Shown here piece by piece: positions 58,501 through 64,000 of a stretch of DNA of 64,000 nucleotides (position 1 is its first letter; the number at the start of each line of letters is the position of its first letter). The stretch is from Pichia kudriavzevii (lineage: Eukaryota > Ascomycota > Pichiomycetes > Pichiales > Pichiaceae). The stretch covers positions 1,178,001 to 1,242,000 of the forward strand of contig NC_042507.1 in NCBI RefSeq assembly GCF_003054445.1, written 5' to 3'. Position numbers and translations under genes: made by a program. The notes beneath the pieces were generated by a model. The model was not told the DNA's origin. It saw nothing but the letters and a program-made list of their open reading frames with translations, and did not search any database.

Positions 58501-58954
58501 AATGCTCCCGACTTTAGTCTCATATTGGAAGAATGACCGATCTAATATTAATAAATTATTCTACTCATCGCTAACGATTTTCTTTATCCGGTTGGGATTT
58601 TTACACTTGCAGATGAAATATATTGATGGTTTTGGTAATGTTATTGATCGGATATCTAATGCAGTAACCGTGCAGGAGATTATAAATATAGCAAAAAGTT
58701 CCAAGCTCATTCCCGATGGTTTCCTTACACATGCTTTATTATTAAAGCTATTCCCATCATCATCTTATACTTGGTTATTAACACCAAGAGAGTTTTTGAG
58801 TGCCGAGACGTACATTTATTTTATGATATGGACGTCAGTTTCTTTCTATATCACCTTTGGTTACATCTCAAAAATGTACAAAGATTTTGCAGAAAAGACC
58901 AAGGAAACATATTATAAAAACCAAAAGATTTTGTCTAATGCTGATGAAGATTAG
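55565..58954 (+). CDS. SSM4: ER/nuclear-envelope RING-CH ubiquitin ligase Doa10
   Basis: 1129 residues with about 14 hydrophobic segments. The N-terminal RING-CH (C4HC3) has Cys5, Cys8, Cys22, Cys24, His32, Cys35, Cys48 and Cys51 (TCRVCR, HPCKCRGSIKYIHQECL, SCDIC). It sits at the very N-terminus, while S. cerevisiae Ssm4 has about 38 residues before it and is longer overall (1319). Doa10 ubiquitinates misfolded membrane and soluble proteins with Ubc6 and Ubc7 for ER-associated degradation. The conserved TEB4-Doa10 membrane core lies in the middle (LLGFNIFGLLPTWILGTFFMY), and the C-terminal FGYISKMYKDFAEKTKETYY fits the conserved tail element of the family. Divergent from TAF11; its 3' end meets BRN1 with a 57-bp gap. 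Confidence 0.95.
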   Translation: MERTCRVCRCEGTPSQPLFHPCKCRGSIKYIHQECLQFWLDHSHKDSCDICNSKFHFKTIYDEPVPSRIPFKLLLRTVLKSFIKWQYIVVKYSLMLACAAFEFPLVISAVDQIINWQLGVPIPENARASLIFGDLAKPSIIGFLGSLKSGTVIALTYAVILIGMVMIQNSFVGDEGFQKIINKKIGMEPKRFKLEKLLEQHRKREMERLKRQETIHRLLELSYAQQGISDGQPLTASDLQRMRDYCIEKVHEFSGSHEFDSDSFLELLPFLENFNPVQVPPSMDEVSQFKMIDRKIRMAEINRETGISDADEDFDSIVADLADAVRSDTNAGAPAPRLRAERPEHPFRANEALMDVGVREFQANNQQQVDVEPLAEQGIWDGPKNITFIFQLTILSNLVAIIVLVAFKLIPSYVGLFFLSSIHYLCKPVVTAIHNYVYPHIHLRLDYKFPLVVDLFVAFITRNTKKMVLAYENSINFTPTSSTLERLLVQFSGFAFFGILIALVMKKMENSCTENNPLDGPYRFIYIVLLQIVSVVKVLVLIAIEWALFPLFCGTQIEFALAPIFNADIYNYKLEPPLLGFNIFGLLPTWILGTFFMYFFASFVSMIRAKILRTGVLFFIRPSDDPNIQLVHDALMRPFGLRVSRIALSGAVYAIYIHLEFSLVAWLLRVWTPILPFRNNTFIDRLTFASMFVVCGFMEKFFFKYWLFTFKWACSKLRISSFMLNEDNPEERGRIVYKTFFARLSNPKPDYSKPTMDPRKYFEENPNQLACFVPDGNYIRAPDDDHVSRKFVKTLFVPVTKSDQLLEPIPEVEDDEEKFNPYGDVDPLDATTYTIVYRPPHFKQRVYLFFGVLWVSSMIFTMGLYISNIAIGKTIVSLTIGRLLDLGPWYTVDAYSISLTMLVLSQLHHLQSHDWKQWKQHIIARINALRDNRVVVSSLELFKTQFVLVIGLVLGSYPIIGLSIIHDNLPSLTWLVALSMLPTLVSYWKNDRSNINKLFYSSLTIFFIRLGFLHLQMKYIDGFGNVIDRISNAVTVQEIINIAKSSKLIPDGFLTHALLLKLFPSSSYTWLLTPREFLSAETYIYFMIWTSVSFYITFGYISKMYKDFAEKTKETYYKNQKILSNADED

Positions 58955-58960
58955 ATGAAG

Positions 58961-59000
58961 TCGTTTTCCTTTATATGTACATACACATATTTTACCCGTT
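58961..59000. terminator. Compact shared 3'-end region of SSM4 and BRN1
   Basis: Only 57 bp separate the stop codons of these converging genes. TATATGTACATACACATAT carries TATGTA/TACATA efficiency elements on both strands, followed by TTACCCG (58994-59000), the Reb1 core, which can block and terminate Pol II in S. cerevisiae. The transcripts must overlap. Confidence 0.45.
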
Positions 59001-59011
59001 CTATATAGATT

Positions 59012-61384
59012 CTATAAGATTGGCGTTGATGACGGCTGAGCATGTATAATTAAGTCATCCAGATTGTCTGTCTTGTCGATGCTGAGTCCTTCTTCATTGG
59101 CTATATGTAACATGCAAATAAAAAAGAAAGAAGTGGACAACTCGTTCCTTTCTTGGCCTTCATATCTCTCATATGTGTCTTTAACTATCTCTGACAGTCT
59201 TAGATCTGGGTGCAAACTTACTTGTTCTTGTGTTACATCCCATATGTTTTTCTTTAATGCACGTATGTTTATCTTTTTCGACCTCCGTTCATAATGGATT
59301 TGATCCTGATGCCACGAGCTAGATTTGCGTGCAGGAATAGTCTCTGTTTTAGCACCCGGTGTTGATTGTGATTGTGACTGTAAATTATCCTCCATTGGTG
59401 CATCAAAATCGTACCCCCCAGCATCAAATTCATTTGCAAAATCAGGAAGATTATCTTCATGTGGACTTTCCTTTTTACCACCACTGTCAGTTTTATCCAT
59501 GACATCGTACAAAAAGTCAGCAACATCCTCATCAATTTCTTCCGAAGGCATAACTTCTTTGTCGTTATATTTAGCAGCCCAAAATTCTCTGTCTGCGTAT
59601 AGCGCAGCTCTTGAAGAGGTGGACTTTTTTGTGAATATGTTCCTGAATCTTCTTTTAGGTTTAATAAATGCAGTAACTAATCGCTCGGAACTCCACGTCT
59701 TTTCGTCAGGTATTGTAGTTAATTCGACATTGACCCTGTTTAAGGGAACTGGCTTTGCGTTCCTTTGCACAAATAAAACGTTCGAGTTGCTGTCTGGGGT
59801 ATCATTCATAAAATCAATAACATATTGCGATTTCTCAGGTTTCTGAGCTACTTTCTTGTGTTTCTGGAGTACCGTTCCGTTTCCTTTCTCTGTATTCTCA
59901 GTTTCTCCGGCAACTTTGGATGATGATATGACACCTGATTTGGAATTCAAAGTACGAATTTTCCAATAACTTTGTCTTTTTCTGGAGTTCCCTCGTTTAT
60001 CCAACTCTTTCATAAGTAAGGTTTCCTTCTTTATTATATCCTCGACGTTGTAAGACTCTTCATCAATATCCATTTGACCATTGCCAAAACTAACTTCATC
60101 ACCAACACCATTCAGACCCGAATTATATTCCGTATCCTCAGGTAAATCAAATGATACGGCTTCGTTATTGATACCATTATTGCCTTGATTCGGATCGTTC
60201 AGATCAAAATTATCAATGTCATAATCATATTCAACTTTAAATTCTGGAAACTCATCACTCTCTTCTTTCAAGTCTTGTGCTCTCCGTTCATTTAGCTTAT
60301 TCAGGTATTCCGTACCATAATCTAAATTTTCGACACTTGACTTGATATCCTTTATTTCGTCACATATGGTGGCATTCTGAAATTCTCCGCTTTCAATAGT
60401 GGGTCTGAAGCTGTCTATCAAGTTCAATATCTGAACATCATTTTCGATCTTAAAGGTGGGATCCGCTTTGGGATCCGTCACATTCATTTTTTTTTCAGAT
60501 TGATCAGAATCTTTACCTTCATCTTTTATATTCAAAAAGGATTTTTCCAATTCATCATCTTCAGTTTTTATCATTGAAGTTTCTCCAATTTTGGTCATTT
60601 CTTCGTCCTCTTCTACAGAGACAACCGTTGCTGTATTAAAAGCATCATCTAGCATCACCTTACCATTACTTTTCATTCTCGAGGTGTTTAGTAGTAGTGA
60701 TTTTGCACCACCTTCATCAAACTCTGATAATAATTTACGAACAACCGGGTCAGTAGTTGTGTTTTGTTGGATTAGCCCTGTCATTCTAGTAATGCTACCC
60801 AATATTTCCTCCGTCTTCTTGGTATTTTTTTTCTTCGTAGCATCAATATAGTCATCGTCATAATCATCATCATCAGCATCATTTTCGTCGTCACTGTTAT
60901 GCACATTTCTCTTCCTCTTCCCCTCCCCCTCTTTCTCGTTACTGAAAAAATCAACCAGCTCATAGGTATCTTTGGCAACTAAGTCAACTCTTTTAGATAT
61001 GACTTTCATACATCCGTCTAATGTTGTAGAGGCAACATGAAAATCAATGCTAACACCATCCATCGACCTCATATGATTCATGTCATAGAAGTAGTCTATA
61101 ATGGGAACTTTCCAAGTGTTGTCATTTGTGATTTTATTGTTGGTAACTAGCTTGATGTTCTCTTCAAACCCCTCCTTTGTTAATATCTGTAGCTCACCAT
61201 CGTCTTCACCGTCATCGTCCAAAATAGATCTCGGTTGTTGTGTTTGTGTTTGTGTCTGTTGTGATCCTTCTTCTTGAGGGATAAACTTCGATGCAACCGT
61301 ACCCATAGTACGTTTGGGGGCTATCAATGATTTCCCTGATCCATTTCTCCGCTTGTATCCTTTTGGACGTTTTATCTTTTCCAT
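59012..61384 (-). CDS. BRN1: Condensin kleisin subunit Brn1 (CAP-H/Barren)
   Basis: 790 residues (S. cerevisiae 754). It is the kleisin that bridges the Smc2 and Smc4 heads of condensin in mitotic chromosome packing. The N-terminal Barren motif is KITNDNTWKVPIIDYFYDM with VASTTLDGCMKVISKRVD, the Smc2-neck-binding part. The middle is acidic with blocks such as ENLDYGTEYLNKLNERRAQD, FDLNDPNQG and YWKIRTLNSKSG. The C-terminal segment INIRALKKNIWDVTQEQ and LRLSEIVKDTYERYE fits the winged-helix part that binds the Smc4 head. Asp/Glu-rich low-complexity tracts and a short (QT)n run near residue 45 are present. In S. cerevisiae BRN1 and BNA4 are adjacent; here GLO3 lies between them. Divergent from GLO3. 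Confidence 0.94.
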   Translation of the reverse strand: MEKIKRPKGYKRRNGSGKSLIAPKRTMGTVASKFIPQEEGSQQTQTQTQQPRSILDDDGEDDGELQILTKEGFEENIKLVTNNKITNDNTWKVPIIDYFYDMNHMRSMDGVSIDFHVASTTLDGCMKVISKRVDLVAKDTYELVDFFSNEKEGEGKRKRNVHNSDDENDADDDDYDDDYIDATKKKNTKKTEEILGSITRMTGLIQQNTTTDPVVRKLLSEFDEGGAKSLLLNTSRMKSNGKVMLDDAFNTATVVSVEEDEEMTKIGETSMIKTEDDELEKSFLNIKDEGKDSDQSEKKMNVTDPKADPTFKIENDVQILNLIDSFRPTIESGEFQNATICDEIKDIKSSVENLDYGTEYLNKLNERRAQDLKEESDEFPEFKVEYDYDIDNFDLNDPNQGNNGINNEAVSFDLPEDTEYNSGLNGVGDEVSFGNGQMDIDEESYNVEDIIKKETLLMKELDKRGNSRKRQSYWKIRTLNSKSGVISSSKVAGETENTEKGNGTVLQKHKKVAQKPEKSQYVIDFMNDTPDSNSNVLFVQRNAKPVPLNRVNVELTTIPDEKTWSSERLVTAFIKPKRRFRNIFTKKSTSSRAALYADREFWAAKYNDKEVMPSEEIDEDVADFLYDVMDKTDSGGKKESPHEDNLPDFANEFDAGGYDFDAPMEDNLQSQSQSTPGAKTETIPARKSSSWHQDQIHYERRSKKINIRALKKNIWDVTQEQVSLHPDLRLSEIVKDTYERYEGQERNELSTSFFFICMLHIANEEGLSIDKTDNLDDLIIHAQPSSTPIL

Positions 61385-61672
61385 TTTTTCTATGGCTTGG
61401 AGTAAAATAGTCTATTTTTTGCAAAATGTTCAATGTTTCTGTTTTGTCGAATCAATAAACTATGGTTCCTTACAGATGCGTGTTTATAAACCGCATAAAA
61501 AAGAACAAAAAGCGAAAAACAACAAAAATAAAAACATGGGATCTTCACGCTAATTTTTTTTTGATTTCACCACCTTTGATTTGTTTTCAAATTCTCAATC
61601 TGTTCCCTTCAGGTATTGTGCTCACGACTTTGATTACCAGTAAGCCCTCTTTGCTTATACAACCCGAAGACG

Positions 61673-63061
61673 ATGGACACAGCTGACGAATTTGCAAGTG
61701 CGGCTACTATCAAAAAGATTTTTACCAGATTACAAAAGAACGCTGCCAACAAACAATGTTTTGACTGTCAAGCAAAAAACCCGACTTGGACATCAATTCC
61801 ATTTGGTATTTTTGTATGTTTACAATGTAGTGCAAACCATAGAAATATGGGTGTTCATATTTCTTTTGTGAAGTCTTCTACACTGGATACCAAATGGACA
61901 AACAAACAATTGAGGAGTATGAAATGCGGTGGTAATGATCGTTTCAAAGAATACGTTATTAAAAACGGCGGTTCGCAAATGTTGACCAATCACGATATGG
62001 TTCAGTTATATAGCTCACCAACAGGTGCCAACTATAAAGAGACGCTCGAGAAGAGGGTCATCAATGATTTTGCTAGGCATGAGGACATCTTAGAATGGGA
62101 TGACGGTGTCCAAGAAGATCAGGAGGAAAGCGCAGCTTCTTCCAGTAATGATGACTTTTTCTCGAAATGGGATAAACCAACAAATACACCATCACCATTA
62201 GGATCTCGACCAATTACGCCACTCAACAATAGCTCAACCAGCTTGAACAGCAAGCCTGAAAAGAAAGCTGCGCCAGTTAGAAGAGTTATCAATAAGAGCG
62301 TTGGAGGAGGCGGCGGGGCACTTTCATTGGGTAAGAAGAATATTTTAGCTTCGAATTCCTCCAATAAAAAGAAATTGAACATTAAGAAGGTTACTTCTGA
62401 TGATGTTGATTTTGATGAATTCGAAAAGGAGGCAAAGAAAGAGGAACAAGAGGTCAAGAGTTTAGGATATAATCCAAACAAGGAAGACGTAAAGACTACT
62501 GCTCCAATAAACGATACCAAAGGACCTGCATCCATTTTCAATAAGGGAAATTCCGGGGAGGAAGCTAGGAAGTCTTCCTTGTCTTTGTCTCCTAATGGTG
62601 GTGACACACAATCCAAGAAGGTTGAAATTGATAATACCAGACAGAGTTTTGCAAAGCTAGGTTTTGGTATGACTGCATCGAAGGCAGCAGCTCAGGACAC
62701 AAATGCTGGGAAGAAGTACAAGGACGTTGAATATACAGGTGAGGTTGCCAAGAGGTTTGGCTCTCAAAAGGGTATTTCGTCAGACCAATTCTATGGTACT
62801 GGTAGCTACGACGAAACCAAGGCAGCTGAAGCACGCTCTAAATTACAGAACTTTTCTAATGCACAGTCTATTTCCTCCTCAGACTATTACGGCGAGGATG
62901 ATGTTCAACAATTCAGAGCTAATCGTGGTGGCGATTTAGAGAGTCAAGTGATGGAATTTGCCGAGAAATATATGGGCGATGACCTCAATGTTCTAAAAGG
63001 TGCGTTGGAGGAAGGTGCTGAAAAGTTGGGAGGCTACCTACGTGATGTTCTTAGAAACTGA
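61673..63061 (+). CDS. GLO3: ArfGAP Glo3 of COPI vesicle transport
   Basis: 462 residues (S. cerevisiae 493). The N-terminal ArfGAP zinc finger uses Cys29, Cys32, Cys49 and Cys52 ([32 protein letters not shown]) with the arginine finger Arg57. The middle is Lys/Ser/Asp-rich with a Gly5 stretch, and corresponds to the BoCCS region that binds coatomer and cargo. The C-terminal Glo3 regulatory motif repeats are visible as [16 protein letters not shown] and [15 protein letters not shown], and an amphipathic end helix follows ([16 protein letters not shown]). Glo3 stimulates Arf1 GTP hydrolysis for Golgi-to-ER retrieval. The ISS repeats separate it from Gcs1 and Age1/2. Confidence 0.95.
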   Translation: MDTADEFASAATIKKIFTRLQKNAANKQCFDCQAKNPTWTSIPFGIFVCLQCSANHRNMGVHISFVKSSTLDTKWTNKQLRSMKCGGNDRFKEYVIKNGGSQMLTNHDMVQLYSSPTGANYKETLEKRVINDFARHEDILEWDDGVQEDQEESAASSSNDDFFSKWDKPTNTPSPLGSRPITPLNNSSTSLNSKPEKKAAPVRRVINKSVGGGGGALSLGKKNILASNSSNKKKLNIKKVTSDDVDFDEFEKEAKKEEQEVKSLGYNPNKEDVKTTAPINDTKGPASIFNKGNSGEEARKSSLSLSPNGGDTQSKKVEIDNTRQSFAKLGFGMTASKAAAQDTNAGKKYKDVEYTGEVAKRFGSQKGISSDQFYGTGSYDETKAAEARSKLQNFSNAQSISSSDYYGEDDVQQFRANRGGDLESQVMEFAEKYMGDDLNVLKGALEEGAEKLGGYLRDVLRN

Positions 63062-63332
63062 TTGAACACGTATATCTGGATAAGTAAGCATTGTATTTCA
63101 GCGATTTTAGATCGGCTCTTAATTAAGAGAGTCAGTAATACCTGTAATATAAACATTCTCACATCTATTGTGCCCCCTAAAATAGTAATGATAGTAAACT
63201 CTCGGAAACTCTATGTCATGCGGTATTAAGAGTGAGACCGTTGAGAAAAAAAATCATGCAATTTTCCTGAAACGTTAGTGCTATGATACATTCTTTTTAA
63301 GTTCAACCTATTTATTTTGGTACATTGAGACA

Positions 63333-64000
63333 ATGCCATCAGTAGCAGTTATAGGATCAGGATTGGTTGGATGTCTTACAGCGTTAGCGCTAGGACATCG
63401 TGGACATGAGGTTACATTGGTTGACATGAGGCCAGACCCAAGATTGGCTGATAAATCCGAGAAGAATTTAAGATCAATCAATTTAGCTGTCAGTGACCGT
63501 GGCATCCGTGCGTTGAAATTTGTGGATCCCAATATGGCGGAGAGAGTCTTAGATGGGATTATCCCAATGTATGGTCGTATGATTCACCCATTGAATGGTG
63601 AACCAGAAAGTCAGATATACGGTTTATTTGGTGAGAGTATCAATTCTATTGATAGGGCAAAATTGAATGAAAACCTGCTGGATGAGATTGAGATGTTCAA
63701 CAAAGGGAGTGATAAGCCGATCAAGTTGGTTTTCAACAAGAAAACTGAAAAGATATCTTTCAAAAATGGGTTAGCACAAGTTGATGGTGAAACTTTTGAT
63801 TTTGTTGTTGGATGTGATGGTTCATATTCCAATACACGTTATCAAATGCAAAAATATGTTAGAATGAACTATAGCCAAGAATACATTGATAAATGTTATT
63901 TGGAGTTGTACATTCCGCCTGGGCCAAATGGGAGCTTCTCTATTGATGCTAATCATCTACATATCTGGCCACGTAAAGAGTTTATGTTGATTGCTTTGGC
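63333..64000 (+). CDS. BNA4: Kynurenine 3-monooxygenase, N-terminal part (3' end outside window)
   Basis: The frame opens at the ATG at 63333 and runs out of the window; 222 codons are visible. It hydroxylates kynurenine with NADPH and O2 in de novo NAD synthesis, at the outer mitochondrial membrane. Seen: the FAD-binding [20 protein letters not shown], the kynurenine-monooxygenase block [37 protein letters not shown], and [16 protein letters not shown] with the second FAD motif. The C-terminal membrane helix expected for the family would lie outside. BRN1 just upstream is its neighbour in S. cerevisiae too, which supports the call. I see no clear regulatory site in the 271 bp before it. Confidence 0.96.
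   Translation, partial: MPSVAVIGSGLVGCLTALALGHRGHEVTLVDMRPDPRLADKSEKNLRSINLAVSDRGIRALKFVDPNMAERVLDGIIPMYGRMIHPLNGEPESQIYGLFGESINSIDRAKLNENLLDEIEMFNKGSDKPIKLVFNKKTEKISFKNGLAQVDGETFDFVVGCDGSYSNTRYQMQKYVRMNYSQEYIDKCYLELYIPPGPNGSFSIDANHLHIWPRKEFMLIAL

Noticed and set aside
1-64000. Transposons, LTRs, viral relics, CRISPR arrays, toxin genes
   Set aside because: No integrase, reverse transcriptase, capsid, transposase or terminal-repeat pattern was seen; all repeats found are coding microsatellites or short promoter repeats.

Overview
This is nuclear DNA from a budding yeast (Saccharomycotina). Genes are compact and almost intron-free, flanks are A+T-rich, and nearly every protein has a Saccharomyces cerevisiae counterpart. 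CTG falls at conserved leucine positions (for example in the pseudouridine-glycosidase gene at 16.6-16.8 kb), which argues against the CTG-Ser clade. The URA3 protein matches what I remember of Pichia kudriavzevii (Issatchenkia orientalis / Candida krusei), so a Pichiaceae yeast is my best guess; no search was possible. I call 31 protein genes, two of them cut by the window ends. I see no intact tRNA or rRNA gene, no transposon and no viral relic.

Layout. 1-9.3 kb: end of a Dal5-family permease, URA3, TIM9, a bromodomain protein in the EAF5 position, MMS21 and TFC3. 9.4-19.3 kb: a tRNA-like remnant, nuclear poly(A) polymerase TRF4/PAP2, proteasome subunit PRE8, aminopeptidase APE4, BIG1-like, a fused pseudouridine glycosidase-kinase, and a short protein that is only the SAS10 C-terminal domain. 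19.3-22.3 kb: a 3-kb stretch with no supportable gene. 22.3-37.4 kb: CDC123, CCT4, CRD1 (with a reading-frame break), BPL1, RPO21 (with a 5' intron) and CPR6. 37.6-51.8 kb: SMX2, IES1, a VTC2/3 gene, VPS38/UVRAG-like, LST7, SMC1 and a TMEM14 protein. 52-64 kb: a cytosolic Hsp70, TAF11, SSM4/DOA10, BRN1, GLO3 and the start of BNA4.

How the parts relate. These are mostly housekeeping genes of separate pathways, not one system. The interest lies in (i) gene order shared with S. cerevisiae: URA3-TIM9-MMS21-EAF5, CCT4-CRD1-BPL1-RPO21, BRN1-BNA4, and a group matching chromosome VI left (SMX2, IES1, SMC1, VTC2); (ii) readable promoter signals that fit their genes: heat-shock elements at Hsp70 and CPR6, Rpn4-type repeats at PRE8, a Pho4 box at VTC, an MCB at SMC1; and (iii) oddities: the CRD1 frame break at an A7 run, the block-structured RPO21 C-terminal domain, a 26-aspartate microsatellite in TAF11, the stand-alone SAS10 domain, the BRD8-like protein at the EAF5 locus, and a B-box/T-tract relic upstream of the TFIIIC gene TFC3. 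I found no clearly new multi-gene system.
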